DNA from: Streptomyces violaceusniger Tu 4113
Lineage (GTDB): Bacteria > Actinomycetota > Actinomycetes > Streptomycetales > Streptomycetaceae
Direction: 5' to 3'
Length of the DNA stretch: 64,000 nucleotides
NCBI RefSeq assembly: GCF_000147815.2
Contig: NC_015957.1
Span: forward strand, 3,410,001 to 3,474,000
Shown here: piece after piece, positions 35,201 through 42,470 of the stretch
How the letters are laid out: every line of letters starts with the position of its first letter
How positions within the stretch are numbered: the stretch's first letter is position 1
Notes under the pieces: model-generated
Seen by the model: the letters and a program-made list of their open reading frames with translations, nothing else
Told to the model about the DNA's origin: nothing
The model's database searches: none
Program-made: the position numbers and the translations under genes

Positions 35201-37405
35201 ACGGTCGGGCTGCTGCCCACGGAGGCGCTGGCCGGCAGCCCCCGCGAGGAGAACCTCGGCCTCGAATGCGCGGGCGTGGTCACCGCCTGCGGGCCCGGCG
35301 TGGACCGCTTCGCGCCCGGGGACCGGGTCGTCGGGCTGCTGACCGGGGCGCTCTCGTCCCAGGTGGTCAGCCCGGCCCGCAACCTGTGGCCGATGCCCGC
35401 GGGAGTCACCTTCGCGGAGGCCGCGAGCGTGCCCGTCGCCCTGTGCACCGTCCACTACAGCCTGCTGTACACCGCCCGGATGCGGGCGGGGGAGACCGTG
35501 CTCGTGCACGGCGCGGCCGGTGGCGTCGGTCTCGCGGCCCTCCATTACGCACGGGCGCACGGCGCCACGGTCATCGCCACGGCGGGCAGCGAGCCCAAAC
35601 GCGACCTGCTGCGCGCACTCGGTGTGGCACACGTCCTCGACTCACGCTCGCTGGACTTCACCGTCCAGGTCATGGATCTCACCGGGGGCAGGGGAGTGGA
35701 CATCGTCCTCAACTCCCTCTCCGGACAGGCCCTGGCGCGGGGCCTGGAGGTGCTTCGCCCCGGCGGCCGCTTCATCGAACTCGGCAAGCGCGACTTCTAC
35801 GAGGACCGGACCCTGCCGCTGCGCCCCTTCGGCTCCCATATCTCCTTCCACGGCGTGGATCTGACCACCGTGCTGCGCGACCCCCGGCTGCTGGGAGACC
35901 TCCTGGAGGACGTGGGACGGACCCTGGGGGACGGCCAGGCGTCGGAGAAGGGCCCGGAGTTCCAGCCGCTGCCGCACACCGTCTTCCCCGCCGCACGCGT
36001 GGCGGACGCCTTCGTGCTGATGCGCCACTCACGTCACATCGGCAAGGTCGTCGTCACGTTCGACCCGCTGGACGAGCCCTGCGCCGTCGAACCAGCCTCC
36101 TGGTCCGCTTCTCCACCCGCGCGTAGGACGCCCAACGCGCCCCGCGCACCCCGCCTCGACCCGGACGCCTCCTATCTGGTCACGGGCGGCACCAGCGGCT
36201 TCGGCGCGGCCACCGCACAGTGGCTCGCCGGGCTCGGCGCCCGGCATCTCGCCCTCGTGAGCCGCAGCGGGGACCGCGGTCCGGAGGCCGCCGCCGTACG
36301 CGACGCGCTCGCCCCGGACGGGGTGCGGGTCACCGCGTACGCCGCGGACGCCGCCGACGCGGAGGCGATGCGCCGGGTGCTGAAGGACGTCGAGGAGAAC
36401 GGGCATCCGCTGCGGGGTGTGGTCCACGCGGCCATGGCACTGGACGACGCGCCCCTCGCCGAGCTGACCGCCGAGCGGATGAGCGCCGTCCTGCGGCCCA
36501 AGATCGCCGGGGCCCACGTTCTGGACACCCTGACCCGCGGGCGTCCGCTGGACTTCTTCCTGTGCTACTCCTCCACGACCGCCATGGTGGGCAACTTCAA
36601 GCAGTCGGCCTATACGGCGGGCAACCTCTACCTGGAGGGCCTGGCCCGGCTGCGCCGCAGGCACGGCGAAGCGGCGCTCACCCTCGCCTGGGGAGCCATC
36701 GACGAGATCGGCTACGCGGCCCGCAACGACCTGCTCGACTCCCTCCACGGCCTGGGCATCGAGCCCCTCGCCCCCCACACCGCCCTCGACCACGGCCGAC
36801 GGCTGCTCGGCGACGACCGGCCGGACGCCCCCGCGGTGGTGGGCGTCTCCCGGACGGACTGGTCGCGCGCCGCCGTTCTGCTGCCCCTGCTGCGCGCCCC
36901 GCGCCTCGGCGACCTCGTACCGCCCCAGGTGGGGGACGGGGAGGCCACCCGCGAGGAACTCCTGCGCCGGCTCTCCCTCATGGACGAGGAGACCGCCCTC
37001 GCCCACCTCGTGGACCAGCTCACCCGCCTGCTCGCGCAGGTCCTGCAGATGGACCACGAGGCACTCGACCCGCACCGGCGCCTGGACTCCTACGGCATGG
37101 ACTCCCTGATGGCCGCTCAGGTGCTCGTCTCGCTCAACCAGCGCTACGAAATCGACATCCCGCCCATGGAACTGCTGCGCAGCAACGGCACCATCGCCGA
37201 ATTCGCCAGGATCGTGCAGCTCCGGCTGGGACTGCAGGTCACCGCTCCCCCCGACGCCCCACCGGGTCCCGGGAGCACCGGCCCCGGCATCCCCGGCCCC
37301 GGCATCCCCGGCCCCGCAACGGCATCCCCCGTGCTGCCCGGGCCGCTGCCCGTCCCGGCCCAGGCCGGACCGGACCGCTCGCCCACGGCAGGCGAGGCGC
37401 GGTGA
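29279..37405 (+). CDS. Highly reducing type I PKS: KS-AT-DH-cMT-ER-KR-ACP
   Basis: A complete 2708-residue single-module synthase. KS about 6-430 (DTACSSS, EAHGTGT, KTNLGHLEPASG); AT about 657-944 (GHSVGE; YAFHS, a malonyl-like variant); DH about 1039-1310 (HRLGGSVVMP, HPALLDGALQT); C-methyltransferase about 1364-1705 (LEIGAGTGGMTAALLP); ER about 1929-2262 (VLVHGAAGGVGLAALHYA); KR about 2297-2534 (VTGGTSGFGAA, Tyr in SAYTAGN); ACP about 2572-2650 (GMDSLM). All expected active-site residues are present. The domain order is that of fungal highly reducing PKSs and suggests an iterative enzyme making a methyl-branched, saturated chain. There is no thioesterase. Three low-complexity inserts lie at 30866-31201, about 32123-32178 and 37274-37316. 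ATG follows GGAGAAAGG. The diiron oxygenase gene overlaps its stop. Confidence 0.95.
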   Translation: MRQDEAEPIAVVGAACRLPGGIRDLDGLWEALEQGRDLVGEVPADRFDARLFTDPAVPRRGKSYTAAGGFLDDVAGFDAAYFGISPKEAAHMDPQHRLLLEMTAEALDDAAVDPATLAGSDTAVFVGISDASYGALQMSALRTVGAYTMSGAASSIAANRVSHAFDLRGPSMAIDTACSSSLVALDRACRTLWEGGGRAAVCGGVNVLLSPFHYVGFSQASMLSRRGRCASFSAQADGFVRAEGGGVVLLKRLSDAVADGDRIHGLVLGTGSNSDGRTMGLALPSPEAQERLLREVYDRARVHPDELVYFEAHGTGTPVGDPLEALAIGRALGVRRISGALPLGSVKTNLGHLEPASGMAGLLKALLVLRHRTAPASLHAEPPHPDIDFEGLGLRLTTRSTALAPATTGGRAVAGVNSFGFGGANAHAIVADPPPAPDRPRPPRSPVPLLVSARTAKALSEAAEATAAHLDETTPADFYDLAHTSCLRRGRHEHRAVVWATTPEEAAHALRALTAPEPEPGPHGVGGSGGEVAAPTGESASPTAEPSAPAGESAAPGGEPSAPGGELAVHAGESVASGGVPIALAGEPVVPIGESVTPGGESAVPIGGTVASIGESVAPGGKRMAPTGEPTAPGGKPTARTPAPAAPGAVSAAAESGRVAFVFCGNGSQWAGMGADLFDADAVFRRAVCEADTELAPRLGWSVADRLTAHAGEADLAATEVAQPLLFAVQLGITAVLRARGIEPAMVVGHSVGEVAAAHTCGALSLPDAARVIAERGRVQGTTAGSGRMAAVGLSADRAAKALAGYGEKLELAGVNSAEDVTVAGETEALNLLGAELAAEGVFFRDLGLDYAFHSRHMDPTEDELRAGLADMTPSPVRVPFYSTVTGFRARGTDLDAAYWWQNVRRPVLFADAVRRALADGAGVLLEIGPHPVLRAYLRRVASRRGKTGIGRGIGTGIGTGTGTGNTVVLPTLRRGADGPAALGAAVAGALAAGAAADLTRHFPVPGRVTRLPAYPWQYERHWSGTPRSWANSSGDGVIVHPLLGERMPTAVPSWEGAIEPVLVPWLADHRLGGSVVMPATGYAEALLAAGRAVHGRPVEVAHLDVSASLVVPWADASAVRLRVGLDPDTTLATVTSTDERGPEPRAHARARVRPLLSPRPEPVDPERLRARCATRVSGEEHYAACAEVGLVYGPAFRMLDEVRLGARTSVATYRHETPGSAPYTAHPALLDGALQTGVALLYDRLRERGAYLPASIGAVRVWSAPSPTGIMWVTERDATDSEVCWDITVADADGTVTARLEECRLRLFPIARTTPVTLHHTVPRAAPRAHLPAAPSPLPPPEAILRDAAPRLDAVRERWREARYDLTSRHDEELTARSAAAALARLLPDPAAPFTADALVAAGMEERHRPLIALLEPLLLRRGLLTETPGGRCLTPDARHTPPPVREALVRAPGDVHRIALATHLTRHLADVLTGRASALALLSAESAGHLLEQYYDTAPISGFHNRLAQALLRALLAHWPADRALRVLEIGAGTGGMTAALLPLLPADRTRYRYTDVSPACPARARNRFGDYDFVEYGTFDLDRDLAEQGYHPQGFDLVVAANALHTAKDLEPALGRVASLLAPGGHLLAFECHEPEILLPVFGALDSFHHRTDTGLRPGSPLLAREQWPALLRRCGFTSCARTGDTAPPGRDHASVFLAAAGGAPAPAAAPPPPAPSAAYIVCGDTADDPLPHAVTEALTAHGAGHSVVTDAHTDAAAWTRALTGAGTGETTVVLILGGAEPDDAEEAVARATHAGQTLRAVAEAHRSLASPAGVRLWLVTRPHGAEATPGPITHPTDAAAWGVARCLANEEPDLRGRRLSLCRGDDPAADAARLVRELLDTEAPDAPDTADDEDEIVLTAHDRFVPREHALPPAVPLANGAAPPPFALRVRRPGLSYRLAWQEIPPPVAGPGEVVVEVRAASLNYRDIMQTVGLLPTEALAGSPREENLGLECAGVVTACGPGVDRFAPGDRVVGLLTGALSSQVVSPARNLWPMPAGVTFAEAASVPVALCTVHYSLLYTARMRAGETVLVHGAAGGVGLAALHYARAHGATVIATAGSEPKRDLLRALGVAHVLDSRSLDFTVQVMDLTGGRGVDIVLNSLSGQALARGLEVLRPGGRFIELGKRDFYEDRTLPLRPFGSHISFHGVDLTTVLRDPRLLGDLLEDVGRTLGDGQASEKGPEFQPLPHTVFPAARVADAFVLMRHSRHIGKVVVTFDPLDEPCAVEPASWSASPPARRTPNAPRAPRLDPDASYLVTGGTSGFGAATAQWLAGLGARHLALVSRSGDRGPEAAAVRDALAPDGVRVTAYAADAADAEAMRRVLKDVEENGHPLRGVVHAAMALDDAPLAELTAERMSAVLRPKIAGAHVLDTLTRGRPLDFFLCYSSTTAMVGNFKQSAYTAGNLYLEGLARLRRRHGEAALTLAWGAIDEIGYAARNDLLDSLHGLGIEPLAPHTALDHGRRLLGDDRPDAPAVVGVSRTDWSRAAVLLPLLRAPRLGDLVPPQVGDGEATREELLRRLSLMDEETALAHLVDQLTRLLAQVLQMDHEALDPHRRLDSYGMDSLMAAQVLVSLNQRYEIDIPPMELLRSNGTIAEFARIVQLRLGLQVTAPPDAPPGPGSTGPGIPGPGIPGPATASPVLPGPLPVPAQAGPDRSPTAGEAR
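30866..31201. repeat. 21-bp minisatellite, 16 copies, in the PKS KS-AT linker
   Basis: Exactly 336 bp code for sixteen 7-residue units of the type GESVAPG, GEPSAPG, GESVTPG or GKPTART (residues 530-641). The units differ in 1 to 5 residues, so the array is old and still in frame. It sits between the KS-AT linker and the acyltransferase and should form a flexible acidic Pro/Gly spacer. Confidence 0.92.
32123..32178. repeat. Gly-Ile/Gly-Thr coding repeat after the PKS acyltransferase
   Basis: Short GGCATCGG/GGCACC-type repeats code for GIGRGIGTGIGTGTGTG, inserted in the linker right after the acyltransferase. It is in frame and probably an unstructured loop. Confidence 0.8.
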
Positions 37406-38337
37406 GCGCACCACAGCCGCCGGGTCGGTCCGCGCCCGCCCCGACGGGCACGCCACGCCAGACACCGGCCGAGGTGGCCGGACGCCTGCTGCGCACCGCG
37501 GCCAAGCACACCTACGACCCGGCCCTCGCCATCGACTGGAACGCCCCGCCCGAGCCCGGTCACTGGTATCTCCAGCCGGAGCGGATGTCGCTGTACGCCA
37601 CCCCCACCTGGCACCGGCTGAGCGAGGAGCGGCGCCTCGCGCTCTCCCGCAGCGAGTGGGCCAACATGATCAGCATGGCCACCTGGTTCGAGCTGACCTT
37701 GATGCAGATGCTCACCGGCTATCTGACCGCCCGCGACCCGGCGTCGCCACGCACCCACTACGCGCTGAGCGAAGTGGCCGACGAGACGCGCCACGTCGCC
37801 ATGTTCGGCCGGGCCCTCGGCACCCTCGGCTGCCCGGTCCACCGACCGCCCGCCCTCGTCCGGCATCTGGGCCGGGCGGTGCTCCCGCGGTTGCGCGGCG
37901 CGAGCCTGTTCGCGGCCGCCCTGCTGATCGAGGAGGTCTACGACCGCTTCCAGCGGGAGGCCATGGGCGACGAGCGGGTGCAGCCCCTCGTACGGCAGGT
38001 GTCGCGCCTGCACGTGATGGAGGAGTCACGGCACATCCGCTTCGCCCACTCCGAACTCCTGGACGCCCGGCGCGGCAGGTCGGGTGCCGTCCTGGAGTTC
38101 CACCGGCAACTGACCGCCTGGTGCGCGATGCTGGCCATGACCACGTACACCAACGCCCCGATCTACCGCGCCGTGGGCCTCGACCCGCGCCGCGCCGCCC
38201 GCGAGGCCCGCGCGAATCCGCACTTCCGGCGGACCATGCGCTGGGCGGGCGAGCGCCTCGTCGCCTTCCTCACCGACGCCGGAATGATCACCGGGCTCCA
38301 GCGCCCGCTATGGCGCCGGAGCCTGCTGCTGGGCTGA
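37402..38337 (+). CDS. AurF-like diiron oxygenase
   Basis: A 311-residue helical protein of the p-aminobenzoate N-oxygenase (AurF, PF11583-type) family. Carboxylate/His ligands occur in the expected order: MATWFELTLMQ, ADETRHVAMF, LIEEVYDRFQRE and MEESRHIRFAHSE. AurF and CmlI oxidise arylamines to nitro groups, but PKS- and lipid-associated relatives have other or unknown oxidations. Here the gene starts with GTG overlapping the PKS stop (GTGA), so it is translationally coupled and should oxidise the PKS product or its carrier-bound intermediate. An N-terminal Pro-rich stretch of about 20 residues precedes the domain. Its stop codon is the first base triplet of a 21-bp tandem repeat. Confidence 0.85.
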   Translation: MSAPQPPGRSAPAPTGTPRQTPAEVAGRLLRTAAKHTYDPALAIDWNAPPEPGHWYLQPERMSLYATPTWHRLSEERRLALSRSEWANMISMATWFELTLMQMLTGYLTARDPASPRTHYALSEVADETRHVAMFGRALGTLGCPVHRPPALVRHLGRAVLPRLRGASLFAAALLIEEVYDRFQREAMGDERVQPLVRQVSRLHVMEESRHIRFAHSELLDARRGRSGAVLEFHRQLTAWCAMLAMTTYTNAPIYRAVGLDPRRAAREARANPHFRRTMRWAGERLVAFLTDAGMITGLQRPLWRRSLLLG

Positions 38338-38394
38338 ACGCCCCCCGGGAGGCTCTGAACGCCCCCCGGGAGGCTGTGAACACCCCCCGGACGC
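38335..38394. repeat. 21-bp tandem repeat, three copies, starting at the oxygenase stop codon
   Basis: TGAACGCCCCCCGGGAGGCT-type units start at 38335, 38356 and 38377. Each begins with TGA and the period is seven codons, giving three in-frame stops. The CCCCCCGGG cores may also form weak hairpins. Confidence 0.85.
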
Positions 38395-38402
38395 ACGGCA
38401 CG

Positions 38403-38738
38403 TCAACTGAAGATCGCGATGGCCTCGATGGTCAGCTCACCGGTCCCCGGGTTCCAGTCCCGCACCTTGCCCAGACAGCGCGCCGGGAACGTGCCCTCGT
38501 GGCTGTCGTCGTTGCGCAGCCCGTCCGTGGTGCACAGGACACGGACCTGCGGCCCCTCGGCCGGATCCTCCGGGTCGCCGTACGGGGCGAGGAAGTCGGT
38601 GCGCTCGGGGGTCTGCCCGGCCTTGCGGAACCGGCCCCGGATGGAGACGAAGTCCTCGATGTCGCGCAGCCGGACGCTGTCCGCCACCCCCGGACCGGGG
38701 CGGTCGATCGTGTCCAGCGCCCGGGCCTCGCGCCGCAC
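38403..38738 (-). CDS. Small hypothetical protein, possibly truncated
   Basis: A frame of 111 residues with plausible protein composition (TIDRPGPGVADSVRLRDIED, RTDFLAPYGDPEDPAEGP, VRDWNPGTGELTIEAIAIF). No signal peptide, TM helix or known motif is seen. The GTG start has no good ribosome site, and the first residues look non-conserved, so it may be the remains of a longer gene. It converges on the diiron oxygenase and is the only minus-strand candidate in this gap. Confidence 0.45.
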   Translation of the reverse strand: MRREARALDTIDRPGPGVADSVRLRDIEDFVSIRGRFRKAGQTPERTDFLAPYGDPEDPAEGPQVRVLCTTDGLRNDDSHEGTFPARCLGKVRDWNPGTGELTIEAIAIFS

Positions 38739-38920
38739 TGGGCATGCTCGGTTAACGCCTCAATGGGGCGCTTTTCGGCCACCTCTGGTCCGTACCTGGC
38801 CGCGAGCTCTTCCGATGGCGAACCTGTGGGGCGTAAGAGTGCCCACTGATCGTGGCCATTGATCGCCCGTCATGTTCCTCGACCGTCACGTTGACCCGCC
38901 GTCAAGGAAGGATCCGCCTC

Positions 38921-41167
38921 ATGTGGTATCGACGGATCAGAAAGACCGCAGTGCACCGCGCCGGAGCGCGCGGCGCCCGCGCCCTCGCGTCCGGCTGTGT
39001 CCTGACCGCCCTCGGGCTGGCGGCGGGCCCCGCGCCCGGCGCCCTGGCCGCCCCCGCCCCGGTGCCGGGCACCGCCACGGCCGCGTCCGCCGTGCCGGTC
39101 GTACCCGAGACGACAGCCCACACCGTCACCCTGGTCACCGGCGAGCGCGTCACGCTCCGCGCGGACGGGAGCGTTGTGGTGGCGCCGCGGCCGGGTGCCG
39201 AGGCGGACTATGTGACCCGGCGGTTGGACAACGATGTCTTCGTCATTCCGCTGACCGCGCTGCCGTACCTGGGCCGCACCCTGGACCCCGCGCTGTTCAA
39301 CGTCTCCGCCCTCGCCAAGGCCGGTGTCACCACCACCCCGGTGCGGGTCGAGGCCACCACGGGCGCCACAGCACCGCCCTCGGGCCCCGCCTTCGGCGCG
39401 GCGCTGGCCAAGCAGGTCGGCGCCGAGGCGGCGAAGGGATCCGTGGGCGAGGGACCGCTGTTCGGCGGCGTCACCTCCGTCGCACCGACGGTCGCCACGG
39501 ACGGTGTGCGGGCCGCCCCGCGTCCATCGGCGCGGGCGGACCACCCGGTGAAGATCACCGTGCTCGGCACGGACGGCAAGCCCCTCCCGGGCATCACGTC
39601 CTTCGCCCTGGCCAACGCCGACGACGCCACCCGCTACCGGGAGCCGTTCCTCGATGCCGTCGACGGCGAGGCGCGGGTCGAGGTCCCCGCGGGCCACTAC
39701 ACCGCCATGGTCTCCGCCCCGGCCTTCGACGGCGCCGGTGAGCCGGCCGGTGTGCGCATGGCCACCGCCGAGTTCACCGTCCCCGACGGCGGCACCGGCA
39801 CCGAAGCGGTGCTCGACCTGCGCAAGGCGACCGAGCGGGTCACCTTCTCGACTCCGAGGCCGGCGGAGGAACACCAACTCATCCTCCGCTATCTGCGCCA
39901 GGACACGAAGGGCGCGGCGGCGGTCAACGGCGGCGTCGGCGTCTCCGGCGGCCCGCCCGTCCAGGTGCAGCCCTCCAGCCGCCCCGTCACCACCGGCGAC
40001 CTGCGCTTCAACGTGTACACCCACCGCAAGGCGCCCGCGGACGCGGCCACGCCCTACTCCTACGACCTCAAGCTGGCCAACCCCGCCGGCACGATCGCGA
40101 AGAACCAGCACTACAAGGTCACCGGACGCCAACTGGCCACGGTGCGCACCAATTATCACAGCGATACGCCGGGCCGCGCCGAAGAGGTCGCGCGCCTGAT
40201 GTACCTGCCGTACGAGGCCGGCGGCGAGGCGCTGTCCGAGCCGTTCAAGACACCGGCGCGGCGGACCGAGTACGTCGGCGGCTCCGCCGGTGCCTCCTAC
40301 GCGGACTGGCTCAAGGCCGGGGAGCGGCGCTTCGTGTCCCAGGAGCAGCCCCTCGTGCCCGGCCGGACCAGTACGGTCGACTGGCTGCGCGGCCCACTGG
40401 TCCCGGGCTTCACCGAGCCCGCTCGGGGCGCCGCCGCGGACGAGACGTGGTACTGCGCGGCCTGCCGCAAGGGCGACGCCCTCACCTTCTCCCTGGGCAC
40501 GGCCACGGTCATGGACTCCGCCGGACACCACGTCCTCGCGGTCCCGTCCGACATCACCTCCTCGCACTTCGCGGTGGTCTCCGGTGACACGACCCTGTAC
40601 GAGGGCGACGGCGTCCCCGGCGGTGTGCTGACCGTGCCGCCCAAGGAGGCGCCGTACACGGTGGTGTACGACCAGACCAGGACGAACGGCGAGTTCCGCC
40701 AATCGCTGACCACGCACACCGAGTGGACCTTCGCCTCGGGGCACTCGGGCGGCCAGACCGTGCCGGACAACTGGACGTGTGTGTCGGAGGCGGGCGAGTA
40801 CGACGGGCCCGCCGAATGCTCGGCGCTGCCGGTCGTCGTCCCGCACTACCAGCTCGACACCGGGCTGGACGGCACGAGCCCGGCCGGTGACGGCCATCTC
40901 GTCGTCGGCTTCGGGCATGTGCCGGGCGTGGTGGCCCCGCCCGCGGTCACCAAGGCCAAGGTCGAGGTGTCCTTCGACGACGGCGAGCGATGGACCGCGG
41001 CGTCCACCACCGCGCTCGGCAAGGGCCGGTTCCGCGCGGACTGGACCACTCCGGAATCGGCGGCGGGCCGGGACGCGTCCCTGCGCGTCACCGGGACCGA
41101 CGCGGACGGCAACACCGTGGCGCAGACGGTGAAGAGCGCGTTCACGGTGGCCGCGGCCCGCGGTTAG
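38921..41167 (+). CDS. Secreted S8-peptidase-like protein lacking the catalytic domain
   Basis: A 748-residue exported protein with a long twin-Arg-like signal region (RRIRKTAVHRAGARGARALA, then a hydrophobic stretch ending near ALA-APA). The next about 90 residues (HTVTLVTGERVTLRADG, VIPLTALPYLGRTLDPALFNVSAL) match the propeptide of large Streptomyces subtilisin-like proteases, and the last about 450 residues resemble their beta-sandwich tails. The subtilase Asp, His and Ser blocks are absent, including any GTSMAxP. It therefore looks like a protease shell without its enzyme, perhaps an inhibitor, binding protein or decoy. AAGGAAGGA precedes the ATG. It is not obviously linked to either neighbour operon. 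Confidence 0.75.
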   Translation: MWYRRIRKTAVHRAGARGARALASGCVLTALGLAAGPAPGALAAPAPVPGTATAASAVPVVPETTAHTVTLVTGERVTLRADGSVVVAPRPGAEADYVTRRLDNDVFVIPLTALPYLGRTLDPALFNVSALAKAGVTTTPVRVEATTGATAPPSGPAFGAALAKQVGAEAAKGSVGEGPLFGGVTSVAPTVATDGVRAAPRPSARADHPVKITVLGTDGKPLPGITSFALANADDATRYREPFLDAVDGEARVEVPAGHYTAMVSAPAFDGAGEPAGVRMATAEFTVPDGGTGTEAVLDLRKATERVTFSTPRPAEEHQLILRYLRQDTKGAAAVNGGVGVSGGPPVQVQPSSRPVTTGDLRFNVYTHRKAPADAATPYSYDLKLANPAGTIAKNQHYKVTGRQLATVRTNYHSDTPGRAEEVARLMYLPYEAGGEALSEPFKTPARRTEYVGGSAGASYADWLKAGERRFVSQEQPLVPGRTSTVDWLRGPLVPGFTEPARGAAADETWYCAACRKGDALTFSLGTATVMDSAGHHVLAVPSDITSSHFAVVSGDTTLYEGDGVPGGVLTVPPKEAPYTVVYDQTRTNGEFRQSLTTHTEWTFASGHSGGQTVPDNWTCVSEAGEYDGPAECSALPVVVPHYQLDTGLDGTSPAGDGHLVVGFGHVPGVVAPPAVTKAKVEVSFDDGERWTAASTTALGKGRFRADWTTPESAAGRDASLRVTGTDADGNTVAQTVKSAFTVAAARG

Positions 41168-41228
41168 CCCGTGTCCGGCGGGTCGTGACGCCCGCGGCGG
41201 GCTGTTCCCCTCCCGCCCCTTCCCTCAA

Positions 41229-41246
41229 CTGGGGCTCCGCCCCCAG
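41229..41246 (+). terminator. Hairpin of the common Streptomyces intergenic type
   Basis: CTGGGG and CCCCAG flank CTCCGC, about 60 bp after the S8-like gene and before the convergent gene. GGGGCTCCGCCCC-type elements like this recur between genes in many Streptomyces genomes. It probably terminates both transcripts. Confidence 0.5.
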
Positions 41247-41340
41247 ACCCCGGGGCCTGGGGGCGAGGTCCCTGCACAAGGCGCAGCCGCATATCGATGC
41301 CGTGGAAAGCCGCGAGATCACCGCGGGATGGCCGGATTGG

Positions 41341-42303
41341 TCAGTCCGCGTCGTCCTTCGCCCACCGGGCGGTCACCGTGCCGATGGCCGCCGCCGCATG
41401 CCGGATCCCCGTGTCGCTCGCGCGCACCGACCGCGCGAACTCGACATGCAGGAACGGCACATGATCGGCGGCGGCCCTGCGGCCCTGGACGTTGTCGCGG
41501 CCCTCCAGCGGGCAGTCGCGGACCCAGGCCCGGCAGACGGAGAAGTGCCGTGCGGTCAGCGCGGCCGCGAGACGGCGGGCGTCCGCGCGGCCCGTCGAGC
41601 CCTTGCCGGTGGAGGCGACGGCGTCCCGGCCCGGCGCCGAGTCGTCGGCGAAACCGTGGACCTGGACGCCGGGCAGACCGCGCCGGGCCAGCTCGTCGCA
41701 GACCGCGTCGAAGACGGAGTCCGTACGGTGGGCGGCGTCCGCGGCATCGCCCTCCCCGGCTCTGCGGTGGGCGCCCGCGAGCACCAGGACGCCGCCGGGG
41801 GAGTCCAGGAGTACGCGTGCGCCGAGCCGTTCGGTGTCCGCGTCGGAGACCGGGTGCGGCACCTGGACCGACCAGCGGGCGGGTGCGGACAGGTCCACGT
41901 AGACGCGGCCCCAGCCGCGCGGGGCGGGTCCGTCCTCGGTGCGGTCGGAGAGTTCGGCGTAGCGGCGGCCGGTGCCGGTGTCGGTGAGGGTACGGAGCCG
42001 GAAGCCGGCGTCGGCGAGCGGCGGACGGGCGCGGTCCGGGTGTCCGTCGAGGATCAGGCCCACCGCGTCGGCGACGGCGCGGCGTTCGGCGCGGCGCGGC
42101 TCCCGGTAGCCGGAGCCGGGGGCGAATCCGGCCGTGAAGTCGGTGATCCTGCGCTCCAGCGGGACCTCGGGGGCATCCGCACCGTCCGAGGCGGGCCCCC
42201 CGCCCGACCGGCCGATCGTATACGCGCTCAATCCCGCCAGGAGCAGACCGAACGCGACCGTGACGGCCGCCGCGATGATCGACTTCGCTCGTGTCTCCGC
42301 CAT
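41341..42303 (-). CDS. Membrane-anchored protein of unknown function
   Basis: A 320-residue protein with one N-terminal TM helix (IIAAAVTVAFGLLLAGLSAYTI) and an extracytoplasmic domain. Two conserved-looking blocks are VLVLAGAHRRAGEGD with AHRTDSVFDAVCDEL, and VQVHGFADDSAPGRDAV; the His/Arg/Asp residues suggest a hydrolase or binding pocket. Three Cys (DAVCDEL, SVCRAW, RDCPLE) may form a disulfide. I do not recognise the family. It diverges from the poly-gamma-glutamate operon with a 247-bp gap and could act on the same polymer, but only position supports this. Confidence 0.7.
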   Translation of the reverse strand: MAETRAKSIIAAAVTVAFGLLLAGLSAYTIGRSGGGPASDGADAPEVPLERRITDFTAGFAPGSGYREPRRAERRAVADAVGLILDGHPDRARPPLADAGFRLRTLTDTGTGRRYAELSDRTEDGPAPRGWGRVYVDLSAPARWSVQVPHPVSDADTERLGARVLLDSPGGVLVLAGAHRRAGEGDAADAAHRTDSVFDAVCDELARRGLPGVQVHGFADDSAPGRDAVASTGKGSTGRADARRLAAALTARHFSVCRAWVRDCPLEGRDNVQGRRAAADHVPFLHVEFARSVRASDTGIRHAAAAIGTVTARWAKDDAD

Positions 42304-42470
42304 GACCGTCTCATCGTAACGACCCTTTTTACGGGGGCATACCGGGAGGATGCTGGCGAAGAATGACGTCCAGATGAACGCCCGGCAAAGGGCGGGGGAT
42401 CGTCGTTTGCCCGGTCTTGGTCAATGACAAACGCGTTTTCTCGTTTTTTCTTTACGATGTGCAACCCTTT

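Noticed and set aside
36220..37401. N-terminal extension of the diiron oxygenase frame
   Set aside because: It runs through the KR and ACP of the PKS in another frame and is only Arg/Pro-rich; the GTG at 37402 with stop-start overlap is the sensible start.
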